Numbered from the stretch's first letter, positions 41,141 to 53,699 are shown. The stretch: 64,000 bases of DNA from Neostapfia colusana (GCA_030760725.1 JASWHV010000012.1:36859652-36923651), one strand, 5' to 3'. The notes: a model not told the origin generated them from the sequence alone. A program made the numbers and translations.

Positions 41141-41837
41141 TCCTCAAGTTTAGGAGCTTCTGATGCACCGCTGCAACACATTGTGATGGATCCACAAGAT
41201 TCAACATGTTGCAACCATGTATTGGGGAATTCAGTTGGACAGTCCGAGAGCTGATGTCAAAGATAGCTCCATAATGTGTCAACCATGACGTCCCCAAGAT
41301 AATATCAATCCTTTGGCCTTTGAGTATGATAAGGCTCGCAGGATAGATGTTTCCACCCAAACATAAAGGTGCCCGTGAGACCATCTCATCTGTAGATGTC
41401 TTTCCTCCGGGTGAGCTGATATGAAACGGATGTCTAACCGTGCTAAATGGAAGATTATTATTCAGCACATAGTCTCTGCTAATAAAATTGTGGGTGGCTC
41501 CGGAATCAAACAACACGAAAGTGGGCTGTTCATGTAAGGTGAACGTTCCCGCTAAAACTGGATCACCTGGTGCAATGTCCTCCATAGCAGTGTAATTAAC
41601 CCTGCCAGCTTTTGAAAGATGCTTCTTTGAATGTTCATTCTGCTGATCTGAGCATTGATGAGACAACACATGAGTGTGGCTCTGCTCAGCACCACGACGG
41701 TTTCGTGTTGCAGAAATCCTCAGCTCTCTACTAACACGAGGTGGAGATAAACTGTGCACAGCTGGTTGTGGTAGGGTTGCACAAACAACTTCCGACTGCT
41801 GCTGTTGAGGTTGAGGCTCATAAGTGAGTAACTCCAG
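41141..41837 (-). pseudogene. E7 protease with intact D-S-G
   Basis: Minus-strand frame with NYTAMEDIAPGDPVLAGTF, FVLFDSGATHNFISRDYVL, MVSRAPLCLGGNIYPASLI and DIILGTSWLTHYGAIFD, ending KLLNLRIF at the solo LTR. It is the only protease here that keeps the D-S-G triad. The stretch before it (41660-41837), where the other copies have a CCHC knuckle, shows only SHQCSDQQNEHS-like text and no CX2CX4HX4C. Confidence 0.85.
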
Positions 41838-42670
41838 CTATGGTTGTGAGAGTTGCACCACTGGCTGAATTTGTTGCCTAACTGGCGAGTCATACCACAC
41901 TCGATAGTTTGGATGGACATCAATATCGCGGTCTGGTGGTATACTTCTTTTCAGCTCCGCTTCACAACGGAGATGCATGTCTTCCTTAATGATAGCGGCA
42001 TTTACCAACTCATTGTTAATACCGTTATTGAACAAGGTCACTTGTTCCTTAAGTTTGACATTCAAACCTTGGAAAAAATATTCACACTTCAATGCTTCCG
42101 AGTCTACCATATGAGTGGCGTATTGCATTAAGTCTTCAAACTCATCGAAGTACTCGTACGCACTCCTTTCTTCTTGCTTTAACTCCAGAAAGTCTTGATA
42201 CTTTATTCGTAGAATTCCCGAACAAACGTGACCTGCCCCGAAAACATCCCGGAATTCATCCCACGTCACCCGATGACCTTCAGGACGAGTAGAGATGTAC
42301 TCCGCCAACGAAGCTCCAGCAGCTCCGTGGAGTTGTTGAGCGGCAAATAGAGTCTTCTGATACTTATTGCACTCAAGCATCTCAAACTTGGCTTCAATAC
42401 ATTGGATCCAATGAGCCGACTCCAACGGTTCTTTCGCTTCCGAGAAAACCGGTGGTTGTCTTGCTATGAAATCCAGATAAGTCTTGGCAGGGGATTTTGC
42501 TGTAGTGTCTCCTGCCGTATGCTTTGTCGCACCAACAGATCAAGAGACTCAGCCATCTTTCTCATGATTTCCGCCGATCCGGTTGATGATGTCGGCACTT
42601 CTTGTCGTGGCGAATTACTTTCACCGTGACTCGACTCACTAACCTCACTCCTGGAATGAGCACAATCCAT
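41838..42670 (-). pseudogene. E7 gag
   Basis: ATG at 42670 (MDCAHSRSEVSESSHGESN), preceded by TGCAGT. After MRKMAESLDLLVRQ the frame shifts near 42480; the main capsid frame (42425 down) reads HWIQCIEAKFEMLECNKYQK, TLFAAQQLHGAAGA, VTWDEFRDVFGAGHV, FLELKQEERSAYEYFDEF and ends at 41838. WWANYI is changed to SLAEYI. It is the most diverged gag in the window, and no zinc knuckle is visible. Confidence 0.82.
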
Positions 42671-44441
42671 ACTGCAAGAGTGAGCAATTCACTGTTAAAA
42701 TTCAAAGTTTAGAATCAACTTGAATTGAAAACATAACCGTAAAAGCATCACATAGCTATTGCAGCACTACACAATCTAACCAGGATTTCGACAATTTTGA
42801 AACCTACCAAACTTTAACAAGTTTGTCCAAACCCTTAATTTCAATAGTCGGAAAAAACTGAAAAATAACTAACGAACATGTTATGGAACTTAGAGAAGTC
42901 TAAAACATCCCTGTCCACAACAAGTCTCAAGCTAAATGGCAATAAGCACTACTCTGTTCAGAACAACCTATAGGTCTTAACCCTAGAATTTGAATATGAA
43001 AATGGCAATTTCATGTCTCAAGTCGAATATCAAATTTATAGGTAACTTCAATATCTTTCCAACGAGTATTTATTTGCCTTCATATCAGTTCTGGATCAAA
43101 AGATACGATATTTCAAGTTAACAGAAATATGGAACAATTTTGACAGCACCTCCTTTGAAAATGGCTGTTTTGTCCGCAAGATTTCATACAATAAGACTCC
43201 AAATCTGGAGAAACTTTGAACTACAAAGTTGTAGCACATGTCCTAAACTTTCCAACGGTTTATTACATGAACCTTAGGGATTTTTCTACAGAAGGTTATG
43301 GTCGAAATATATAAATTTCCAGAGAGCAATTTGTGCCTGCCCTGTTTTTGGGCAGTTCACACTCATCTGAGAATTTCATCGATTTGGAGGGTGATTCTTA
43401 TCTAGACTTCTACAGAAGAGTTGTAGAAGACTTCAGCAGTTTCCAGAAATGTATCACTCACCTCCATTGGTTCAACCAAACAAAAGTTATGCCATGTTCA
43501 ACTTCAGCAAAAATTCTGCCGAAAACAGGGGAGGTTATTCTTAAGTCTTTGTGAATAAATCTAGACTCCCAATTGACTCTTAGTTCAATATAGGAGTTCA
43601 TTACCCCCGACTAGAATCCTAGACTCCAAAATTACTCTTTTCTTTGCAAACCTCCTTTTTCATGCAGTTCAAAACATATCATGGTACTATGTTGCCTCAC
43701 CAAGTTAAAATCCTAACCGGCTTTATACCAGAATATATGTCTCAAGTGGTGGCACTAAAACGATCACTTAAATGTTTTGTACATGGCATGTACTACTCGT
43801 GGTTAAGATACCAGCAGAAAATCACTCAATAATGATGCACACACTGGTTTGTCATTTTAGGCAGGTCCATATCATAGTAAAAACATACGCCCGGTATCAT
43901 TGCCATACGGGCCGTCCTTGAGTCAAGCCACGTCTCAAGGTACATGATCGGGTTATTCACCACCCGACGGGGGCTCTACACCTTTGCAATAAAGCACACC
44001 GGTGAAACAGCACTTTCCTATGCCTCATAGGACATGAAGAGTCCCATAGAACATACTTCGTGTTACAAACCACATGATGGGGTCTCCTCCTCTTGCCCCT
44101 GGGTTTGCGCACTTGAGGCTAGTGCCATTCATATGTCTCTAAGACATGAAGAGTCTTAGAAAACATGTTCACTTCCCGTCCATTGCTGAATGCAACATCC
44201 CACACTACTTTCCTCGTATGGGGGAGCTAACCGAAATTGATCCGCTTTCTGTGGTGTTTCTTACCATTCTTACCTTCACGTAGGTGTGTCGTTACAGAAT
44301 TGAAATACTGAATGATAACACACTGTTAGCTTGCCACCTTAAGTTACTATGCTAATACTTCTAATGTGGGCATACTATACGTTCCTCACTCGTATACTCC
44401 TAAGTTTTCGAAAATAGACTCTTTTCATGCGTGCTATTCCC
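42671..44441 (-). other. E7 5' leader (non-coding)
   Basis: Reverse complement parallels the E9 leader (58338-60254): the CCTTGAG/CTCAAGG hairpin at about 43918-43942, GGAACTCCTATATTGAACTAAGAG near 43590, and the GGAGGTGCTGTCAAAATT block near 43150. Short ORFs here are not supported as genes. Confidence 0.75.
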
Positions 44442-44459
44442 AATGCGGCTCTGATACCA
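44442..44459 (-). other. E7 primer-binding site
   Basis: The minus strand reads TGGTATCAGAGCCGCATT, three bases after the LTR end (CGCGACA). Its first 13 bases are a perfect complement of the initiator tRNA-Met 3' end. Confidence 0.88.
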
Positions 44460-44462
44460 CGC

Positions 44463-44522
44463 TGTCGCGGCCTGACCCGGGAATCGATGTATGTGGTGCC
44501 GTGCGATGTGGCACCCAACAGC
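44463..44522 (-). repeat. E7 5' LTR remnant
   Basis: Only the last 60 bp of the LTR are left: on the minus strand GTTGGGTGCCACATCGCACGG up to CGCGACA, matching the LTR ends of E8 and E9. The rest was beyond the E8 insertion point. Confidence 0.75.
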
Positions 44523-47500
44523 TGTAAAGGTCCCAAAAATGTGAATACAATGAGACACTTGTTTGCAAAAGTTTGTTTCATATGTATGAAATTATGGACT
44601 TGTTAAAACTTTTCCCACATGTGATAACCCACATGAGGGCTTTCTTCACACAATTTCAAATGTCTGTTTGAAAACTTGGAACCCAAGAGAGGTCAAAAAC
44701 AAGACGGGAAGTCCCATAGGTGTGGGAAAGTTAAAAAACAGATTTGGAACAAACTTGTTCAACTAAAATTTCAAATGAGAGCAACACTATGAATTTCAAA
44801 ACTGTTGTGCTACAAATCTCATTTGCAGCAGCCAAATTAAAAATCAGATTTCATATTAGAATTCCTTAGGTCCAAATTAGTGGGTGTGAAAGGTTTCATG
44901 ATTTGTTGAAATGTTTGCAACCCATTTTCCAAAATGGACTTTAAATAACAAAGAATTCAAATGCATGTTTGAATTTGGATGAAACTTGCTCAATTGTCCA
45001 AATGCCCCTCAGATATAAACTTCCATAATTGAATTCCAACTTATTCAAACTTTGGAAGATATTTTAGAGGGATAAGGAAGGACTGAACTGTGGGTCCCAC
45101 ATGTCATTGAGGGAAACTGAAAATTTCAAAAGATCTCAGTGTTGGGTCTCTGTTTGTTCACTCCCACGCGAGGCAATCGGCAGAGACGACTCTCGACGGG
45201 CAACACCGAGACAGCGCCACGGCCATCTCCTGTTGATTCTCGGCGCGCTGGAGAGCTGCCTGGACGTCTATACCCTCTGCCGTGCTCCCGTTCGCCCTTA
45301 TCACCGAGGACCCGGCGTTGCTTCCTTCTCCTCGTGCGAGAAACAAGCAGAGACCGCTGCTGAGCTCTCAATCGATCACCCACCGCCTAGCTTGTGTGCG
45401 AGCCTCAGCCAAGCAACCAAACAACACCACAGACTCTCCTCCGACGTCCTCGCGCCACTCCAACGTGAGCTCCGCCTCCAGAGACCGAGAACAGCCAGTT
45501 CCCACGGAGGCCGAGCCCATCAGCAACGGGGTGCTCTCATGGACAGCTCCACAGAGTGGTTTTCACGACCAAGCTAGAGGGCCGTTGGACGCGCAAGAGC
45601 TTCCTGCTGCTTCCATCCGAAGCACAGCTAAAGCCGTTGCCTCTCGACCACGAATTTCGGAAATCCTCTCCGGCTGGTGTAAACCGACCTTCGGGTATGA
45701 TTCCATGAAATTCCCGATTGATTTTTTTTAGACACCACGAAACTTCGCACACACGGGCTAGACTTGAGGGCGCACCAGTTTGCTTTTGAAGCCTCGCATG
45801 AAACGCACGGTGCACGGCGTATTCCCGGTCTTTCCGACAGCGGCTATGGCGGGAAGGTTCGGGTGTACGGTGAACCCTAGTTTAGAGCCATCTCCGAGCC
45901 GTTTGATTCCCATGTCAACGTTCCTTAGCATCCGCCGGTGCTTTAGAACCTGGAAACCGGGGCTTGGGAGGATTAGGGCGTCGGGGTAACATCGCCGGAT
46001 TTCATCCGAGCCGCTGCACCGGTGCGGGGTGGTTTAGAGACGTCGCCGGTCTGTGGGAATCACGTCAACTTGTTCCTCGCACCAAATTAGGGCCTGTCGG
46101 CGAGTAACAGCTCGGGAGTTGGCCGGAGCGACGAAAACCGCGAACTCCGGCGAGCCCGAAGGCGCGGGAGCGCGGGGGCGGGAGGTAGACGAAGATACTG
46201 CCGGTCCCACGCGTCAGTCGCACAACAACAGTGGCTGGATCATCTGTGGCGCCGGATTAACTGTGGCAACACGGGAAACAGCTCTGTGGCCCTGTGTGGC
46301 TTAATTCAGGGCGTGACACGTGTGCTCCCCGGTCCCACCTTCAGTTTAAACTTTTTCCCGGATTTATTCAAATTCCTGATTTTTCCCCAAACTTTAGAAG
46401 AGCATAACTTTTGCTAGGAACCTCCAAATTTAGTGATTCAAATTGGGTTAGGTTCAGATTGACAAACTATATCCAAATATGCAACCCAATTTGTATTAAA
46501 ATCTTTATTTTATTCTGGAAATTTCTTTAAAGCTTTTCAGAAAAAGAATTTTTCGGGGGAGTTTGGTTTATCCAAAAATTCTCAAATATTGCCAGAATAT
46601 TCTTTAGGGTGTTATTGGACTCCTGTAAAAGTTTAAGCTCATTTGGAGTTGATTTGATCAGGGTAATTCAGATTGTAAGTTGCTGTGTTCAATTGAATAC
46701 AAAGACATTTTCAGAGAATTTCCAAAACTTGTAAATTCAGTTCCAGGAAATTCTTAGCTCCAAAAATCCTAGGAAAAATTCATGCAAGCTCTATGAACTA
46801 TAATTGAAATTGGGGTTCACTTAGTTTGACATGAACATAGGTGTTACCTCAGAATTTATTCTTCTTTGCTTAATTGCATAGATAATTGTTCTGAATAAAC
46901 CACTCAATGAAAAGTGCTAATTTTTGGTCCAGATAACTTTGTGGTGATAAGGTACTAACATGAAAAGTTTCTGCTCCATTGGAGCTCTGGATCACCACTG
47001 TTATGTGTAACCTCTTTTGGGGATCAACACTTAAGTGGGAGAAGCACTCAACATTTGATCATAGTGTTTAAACCCAACCCAAACCACTAGCACCAGTGTC
47101 ATTTTAAATTCTTAAACAGAGTTCCAGTTTTTTAAACTGTCATTAGATCTTATTAGCAAAAGCTTTTCAATTAAATACATATGCATGATCATATCGTGTA
47201 GCACATACGTGAAGAACGCGAGAAGGAATTGAAGATCAAGGAGGGAGGAAAATAAGTGATCAAGCTCCAAGTGATCTTCACTAACTGATTGTAATATTAG
47301 TCACCTGCAAAACATGCAAGCCCCGGTTTGCATTTAAACAGTTTTATAAAGTATTTTCATTTTTAGAGATTATAGTTTTGAATCGTTTGATTGCATTACG
47401 TCTAGTTGATATTGAAAACCCCACTTGCATAACCAGAAATACCTAAGAGAGAAAGGGTAGAATAGCACCTCCTAGAATGGATTTGGCTACGCTAAATGTT

Positions 47501-48862
47501 AGTAGGAAAGGTCCGGTAGAAGTCGAGTAGTTGCAAGCTACTCGCGAGTTTAGCGCTGGTTTACTCGGAACGGGATAAAACTAGAAATGATGAGGAAAGT
47601 TCACACATAAGAAATGGAGACCGGGCAGGGAGGTTTAGATGCGGCAGGTTGCGGACCGTGCGTGCATAGCCCTGCCTGTGTCGGTTAAGGCCCGTCCGTG
47701 CTTGGCCCTGTTGGACAAGTTTGAGTTGTGTACCGGGCACATACAGGCTATATGGAACCCATGAAACCGATGTACCTTGGGAGATCCATAGTGGAACTTT
47801 TCCAACTGCCTTAGGCTTTCGGCGTCAGGGTAGAGGAGGTAACTCGCTTAAGAACATACCACTGTGGGTATGTACCTTGAGGGAGCTTGCATACTCAGGG
47901 CAGTTGGACTGCGTCCAATGTGGAAGATCTTGGGAAAGGTGGCTGCGTACAACGTCAGACGAGGTTGCTGCTGGCAACTCGGAGTACGGGTGTACGTGTC
48001 GTGTAGTCCGGGCATGTACTGATTCGAATCACCGTCGCTCGCGGTCATATGAGCGTACTTGCCCACTGTGTCTTGACGTAGTAACAACTGAAATGGTTAT
48101 CTTTTGAACCACATAAGGCTGTGATGTAAATTGTATTGCAACCATGATTGAATTAGAGATAGGCTCATTAAACTTTATTTTCTCCTTGTGCAAGGAGCAT
48201 CACAACAAAGCGTTTCTTGTTTGATTGTGGAGTTGCGATGCTTTTCGGCTCAAGGTCTGCACAATGAGGCTTAAAATCTTAAAGTTTAGGATCAACTTTA
48301 GGCGAGTCCTTTATGCAAATCTAGCTAACCCAATTGCAACCGTCGTGCATGTAGAGTTTCTTGTTTAGGAGAGACGGATCAGTCTTGCTTAGCCTATGTG
48401 CTCACGCTTGCTATATAAGTGGTTTTGCAGGTTAACATCGATGCTAAGAAGAACGTTGTCCGGTGAGACTCGGAGACTTCCGAGTCATGTAACACATGGA
48501 GAACCCAGCCGCTGCTGTTGTCTTCGTGTTGCTAGCGACAGGAGTCCGCGGGCTGGACTTCATCTCGAGTGCTCTTAGATATTCGACGTGAGTTGTTATA
48601 GACTTCCGCTGTAGCTATTTAGTGTAAACTATTTACAAAGAAAAAATTGTAAGCTTCCGCTATTGTTTTATGTAATACATTGTTCCTTGTATGTGTGCTG
48701 TTGGGTGCCGCACAACACGGCACCACCCAATGCGATTCCCGGGCGAGTGCCCCGTCCCCGTGACTAAACGGGCGGCATCGGGCTGTCTCATCGTGGTATC
48801 AGAACTGTGACAAGTGGTATCATTAGCTGAGCCCTGTCTCCATCGGTACCCGGCCCGTCTCA
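44523..48862 (+). repeat. E8 5' LTR
   Basis: About 4.3 kb. The end is placed at CCCGTCTCA (48862), before GC-TGGTACCAGAGCC; 48790 is the alternative. The GC core (about 45170-46330) is bracketed by GGTCCCACATGTCA (45092-45106) and GGTCCCACGCGTCAG (46203-46216). The hairpin is at 47524-47544. The counterparts of segments A and B (near 47206 and 48431) have stops and lack the acidic pattern. ORFs in the GC core are not conserved. Confidence 0.85.
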
Positions 48863-48882
48863 GCTGGTACCAGAGCCGCATT
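48784..48882 (+). other. E8 iterated primer-site region
   Basis: TGGTATCAGAACTG (48794), TGGTATCATTAGCTGAGCC (about 48815), CGGTACCCGG (about 48844) and TGGTACCAGAGCCGCATT (48865-48882) follow one another, each of the first, third and fourth preceded by GTCTC. The last aligns with the primer site of the sister elements; its TATC is TACC. Confidence 0.7.
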
Positions 48883-50392
48883 GGTAATAGCGCACCGAAT
48901 AAGGAAGGTATTATGACAAAAATTTAGGATACGGTACGAGGCCCACATAAGGATTACTATTAGCTTATTATGAAGGTGGCAAACTAACTTATTTGTTATG
49001 TTGGAAAATCATGCATCTCGGGACGAGTTATGTCTTGGGGGGTGCACGTAACGCTGTCCACCAGTGCGCACAAGCTGAAGGGTGGAGCCCCACGGGTGGC
49101 AGGTAACCCGACCCGCTTTGGTATCCCATACGACTCTTCATGTCGTTTGGGGTACTCGAGCAACGCCCTTCCCTGGCATGCTATGGGCAAGTTTGGGAAA
49201 CCCTGTCACGTGGTTAGTAACGTGAACACGTAGCTCAAGGCGTGTTTGGCTTGAGAACACCTGTGCGAGTGATGACGGACGGGTGTAAGAACTGTATGAA
49301 TACCGGATTCGGTGTGCAGCCAGACCTGACGATTGAGTGTGACTTATGCAGGATTAACCATGAAACCATCTTACGAATAGTACACGTTTGCGAGTGACCG
49401 TTTTAGTGCCACCTAAGATATGAATATGCCGGTATAATCCGGTTAGGATTTTCTTTTGGTGAGGCTTCGTAGTACCGACATGCTTCTTACGGTACATCGA
49501 CGCCATACTAAACTTAATAACCCCTTTCCTTTGGAGAAATGACTCATGAACTAACTTTCGATTAAAAATGGAAGTTTGAACAAATATTAGTTACTTAACT
49601 CTTATTTTGAGCTAAGATTCAAATGAGAGGAAGACTAGGCTTCAAACATTTCAAAAACAGAGTGCTCTGTTTTCGGCAGGAATTCTTGCTGGACTTTAAC
49701 AGAGCATAACTCTGATTAGCTTGACCCAATTAAGGTTTATGATACGGTTCTGGAATTATTCTCAAGTGATCTACAACTTCTTTGTAGAGCTCCAGAGCAA
49801 AATCACACGCTAAATGGGTAGAAAGTTCAGAGGAAGGTAAACTGTCCAGAACCAGGACAGCAGCAAAACCTCTCTGGACCTTTCTGTTTTTAAGCCATAA
49901 CTTTCTGTAGAAAAATCCTTAAGAAGCATATGATACACCGTTGGAAAGTTTATGAATTGTGCCATATTTTTGTAGTTCAATGTTTTATCAGATTCTTATT
50001 GTATTTATATATACAACTGTGATAAAATCAGCCACGTACAAAGGAGATGCTGGCAAATTTTATCCAGGAATTCTGTCAACTTTGGAAAATCATAACTTTT
50101 AATCCAGAGATGATCTGCAGGCATATGAGTACTTTGTTGGAAATATACTGAAGTTAACTTTAACTTTGGTATTCAACGTGAGTTATGAAAGTGCTCTTAA
50201 CTAGATCAAAATCTGGAGATAGTGCATAAAGGTCTGTTCTGTACAGATAGGCTGGATAGCTATGCCTACTAAGCAGTTGTGTAAACATGGATTTTGTTAC
50301 TGCTTTCATAAAGTTTTGACATATTCATGTTTCCAATAGTATCAAATACTGCTGAGTTCTTGTTTAACTCTTCTCAACTACATTTTTGCAAT
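48883..50392 (+). other. E8 5' leader (non-coding)
   Basis: 1.5 kb with shared leader blocks (GCCGGTATAATCCGGTTAGG near 49430, CTGTCCAGAACCAGGACAG near 49843) and an inverted repeat CTCAAG/CTTGAG at about 49233-49254. It ends TTTTTGCAAT before the gag ATG, where the others have TGCAG. Confidence 0.75.
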
Positions 50393-51526
50393 ATGGTTCG
50401 TAACCGCTCTAGGTGTAGGGCCGGGAGTTCTCGTCGAGGCGGTGATGCTTCTATTCCACCATCGGAACCACCATCCACGGGATGGATGGATCTTATGACT
50501 CGAGTCGTCGAGTCTAGCCAAGAGAACACTAGGCTACTCCAAGAAACAACCCAAGAACACACACGCTTACTCGAAGCTTTGGTACAGCAAGGCGTACTCC
50601 AGAACACGCAACAAGTCGTTCCACCTCGGAACGCTTATCTGGATTTTTTGGCGACTCAACCACCAATCTTTACTGAAGCCACCAAACCTGTGGAAGCAGA
50701 TCAATGGCTTCGTGTCATGGAGTCAAAATTCGGAGTATTCAAGTGTGATGAAGTGCAGAAGACAAAGTTCGTCGCTCAGCAACTCCATGGAGCCACCGGA
50801 AACTGGTGGGTTAATCATCTTGCCACCATTCCGGATGATCATCAAGTAACATGGAGTGAGTTCTGTGAAGCCTTTCGTACTCGTCACATACCACTAGGTA
50901 TTGTCAAGGCAAAGCAGGAGGAATTTTTGGGCTTAAAGCAAAGGGACATGAGTGTGCTCGAGTACGTCAGAAGGTTTAACCTTTTGGCCCAATATGCTCC
51001 CGAATATGTGGCGAAAGAAGATGCACGGTGTGACCTATTCTTCCATGACCTGAGTGCCATATTATAGGAGAAGTTGGCCGTGCACAATAACGGCATTTAC
51101 ACTGACATGGTAGATGCAGCTTTCATCCAAGAGAAGGCGACACTTGAGTGGCAAGCTGAGAAGAGAAGGATGAGTGAGATCGAGCAGGCCAGCACAAGTT
51201 ATGTGCCTCAGAAGTACCGTTTGGTGTATCAAACGCCACCCGGTGAAAGATGGAGGCCACCTGTACGATCAACTCCTCAGAGATTGATTACTGGTCAAGT
51301 TCTACAACTTGCACCACCTCCACAGCCGCAGCATCAGATGGTGGTTTGTGCTCCATCGCTGCAGCCATGTGTACCTAGCATCTCACCGCAAGTCAACGAA
51401 GAACCGGAGAGACATCCGTGTTTCACTTGTAGGTGTATGGGCCATTGTGCTAGGCATTGTCTGGAGGGAACTCAAGGATGCGGGTCATCATATTTACAAC
51501 AATACGACCCATACCTTAATCTGTAG
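50393..51526 (+). pseudogene. E8 gag
   Basis: ATG at 50393 (MVRNRSRCRAGSSRRGGD). A coiled-coil-like stretch (ESSQENTRLLQETTQEHTRL) leads to the capsid: ESKFGVFKCDEVQKTKFVAQ, QLHGATGNWWVNHL, VTWSEFCEAFRTRHIPLGI, FLGLKQRDMSVLEYVRRF. One TAG (51065-51067) interrupts it; the same frame continues with YTDMVDAAFIQEKATLEW, VPQKYRLVYQTPPGERW and a complete knuckle CFTCRCMGHCARHC, ending at TAG 51524-51526. Only one stop breaks this gag. Confidence 0.88.
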
Positions 51527-51563
51527 ACAGGAGGGCAGATAAGGGGGCAACATTCACTATACC

Positions 51564-53072
51564 GTGATTGATGATGTTCCGGAAGGGGAAGCCGCTTTAG
51601 CAGGGATATTTTCTCTGTATCAGCTACCTGTTTTGATTCTCTTTAATTCCGGTGCCACACACAATTTCATTAGCCAATCTTTTGTGGCTCAACATCAGCT
51701 CCAAACAGTTTATACAAAGAGGCAATACCTCATATCTTTGCCGGGGGGCAGCCGTACCGCAAGCGAGGTTGTCTCCCAAGCACCTCTTTGTTTGGGGGGT
51801 AGAATATACCCTACGACTCTCATTATTGTTGAGGGTCTGAAAATCGACATCACTTTGGGGATGTCGTGGTTGAATTACCACCAGGCGGTTCTTAACATTA
51901 GCTCTAGGACCGTTGAGCTCAACTCCCCACAGCACGGTCTTCATATATTAATTCTGGGCGCCAGACGGCAGCAGGTTGCAACAGTGAACCACACGGAAGC
52001 TGTTAAGATAGAGGACATTCCGGTGGTACGTGAGTATCCGGATGTGTTTCCCGATGACTTACTTGGCATGCTGCCCGAGCGAGACATTGAGTTCAAGATT
52101 GAACTTATACCGAGAACAACACCGATATCACGAAGGCCGTACAAGATGGCACCCAATGAATTGGCAGAATTGAAGACACAAGTGAATGACCTAATGAGCA
52201 AGGGCTTTATACGACCAAGTTCGTCACCTTGGGGTTGTTCAGCATTGTTTGTCAAGAAGAAGGATGAAACACTATGGCTTTGTGTTGATTATCGTCCTCT
52301 TAACGCCGTTACCATCAAGAACAAGTATCTACTACCTCGCATTGATTTGCTCTTCGATCAATTAGTGGGTGCGAAGGTATTTTCAAAGATGGATCTTCGG
52401 TCCGGATATCATCAGATTAAAATCCGGGCAGAAGATATTTCAAAGACAGCATTCTCAACGAGATACGGGCTGTATGAGTATCTCGTTATGTCTTTTGGTT
52501 TGACCAACGCCCCGGCACACTTTATGTACCTGATGAATTCAGTATTCATGCCGGAGTTGGATAAATTATTCGTTGTCTTCATCGACGATATCTTGGTGTA
52601 CTCCAAGTCAGAGGAAGAACATGCTGAACATCTGCATATTGTGCTACAAAGATTACGAGATCATCAGCTCTATGCAAAATTCAGCAAGTGTGAATTCTGT
52701 ATTAATCAAGTACCTTTTCTCGGACACATTATTTCAGCGGAGGGCATCTCTGTAGATCTGAGTAAGATTATCCAAGTGCAGAAATGGGAGTCACCAAAGT
52801 CTGTGCATGAAATCCGTAGCTTCCTCGGTTTAGCGGGTTATTACCGGAGGTTCATTCCGGGTTTCTCTAAGATTGCTAAACCTATGAAGGAATTATTAAA
52901 GAAGAATACCAGATTCGTGTGGGGTGCTGCATGTGAACAAGCTTTCAAGACTTTAGTGAAGCATCTCACAACAGCCCCAGTTATTGCTCAGCCGGATACG
53001 ACGAAGCCATTCGACGTTTATTGCGATGCATCTGGCATTGGTCTTGGCTGCGTGCTGATGCAAGATAGATGA
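51564..53072 (+). pseudogene. E8 protease, reverse transcriptase and RNase H start
   Basis: A 502-codon open frame, shifted relative to gag. Protease reads LFNSGATHNFIS (Asp changed to Asn) and ITLGMSWLNYHQAVL. RT has PDVFPDDLLGMLPERDIEF, FVKKKDETLWLCVDYRPLN, KMDLRSGYHQIKIR, MSFGLTNAPAHFMYLM and VVFIDDILVYSK, all intact. The connection is SFLGLAGYYRRFIPGFS, then FDVYCDASGIGLGCVLMQD. TGA at 53070-53072 (CGA in sisters) ends it. RT looks catalytically competent; the protease does not. Confidence 0.9.
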
Positions 53073-53699
53073 GTGGTCGCTTATGGATCTCGTCAACTCA
53101 GAAATCACGAGCAGCATTATCCAACTAATGATCTTGAGTTAGCTGCTGTGGTCCTTGCTTTGAAGATGTGGAGGCATTACATGCTCGGAAATCTTGTACA
53201 CCTCTATACCGACCACAAGAGCTTGAAGTACATCTTCACTCAGAAAGAATTGAACATGAGGCAACGAAGATGGCTAGAGCTCATTAAAGACTACGAACTT
53301 GAGATTCATTATCATCCAGGAAAGGCGAATGTGGTCGCCGATGCGCTCAGTCATAGGGCGCATATCCATCACCTGACTCTTGCTGAAATGGATGATGAAG
53401 AACCAAGCCTCCATGTCATCCCGTATGGAGCTCTCTATAATCTCGCTCTCATTCCTACCATCCGAGAGGAGATCATTGAAGCTCAACGAAAATACAAGGG
53501 TATGTTTCATGTACGGCGAAGGATAGACAACGGAGAAATGAAGTTCTTTCCGAAGGACGAGGATGGTACCTTGTGGTTCAACGGCCGGATTGTAGTACCC
53601 CGGGATATGGGACTACGGAAGAAAATTTTTGATGTAGCTCATTTGTCCAAGTTTTCCATTCATCCGGGTAGTAATAAAATGTACCAAGATCTCCGGTAG
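53073..53699 (+). pseudogene. E8 RNase H and integrase finger start
   Basis: Continues in the same frame after the stop: VVAYGSRQLRNHEQHY, DLELAAVVLALKMWRHYML, YTDHKSLKYIFTQKEL, HYHPGKANVVADALSH, then the linker and VAHLSKFSIHPGSNKMYQDL. RNase H acidic residues are kept. TAG at 53697-53699 replaces a codon in the zinc finger. Confidence 0.88.

Larger units (their letters stand above)
36332..44522 (-). mobile_element. E7: Tekay-like element split by a solo LTR
   Basis: Minus-strand element: RT (36332-37103), solo LTR insertion (37109-41135), protease and gag (41141-42670), leader with primer site, and the last 60 bp of its 5' LTR (44463-44522). E8 begins inside that LTR. Its leader is closest to that of E9; its gag differs most from the others. 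Confidence 0.85.

Noticed and set aside
45101..45731. ORFs of 158 and 149 codons
   Set aside because: GC core of the E8 LTR; they overlap in different frames, have no recognisable domain and no conserved counterpart.
47721..48107. 128-codon ORF in the E8 LTR
   Set aside because: Covers the conserved LTR block after the hairpin, but the frame is not kept in E5, E9 or the solo LTR.
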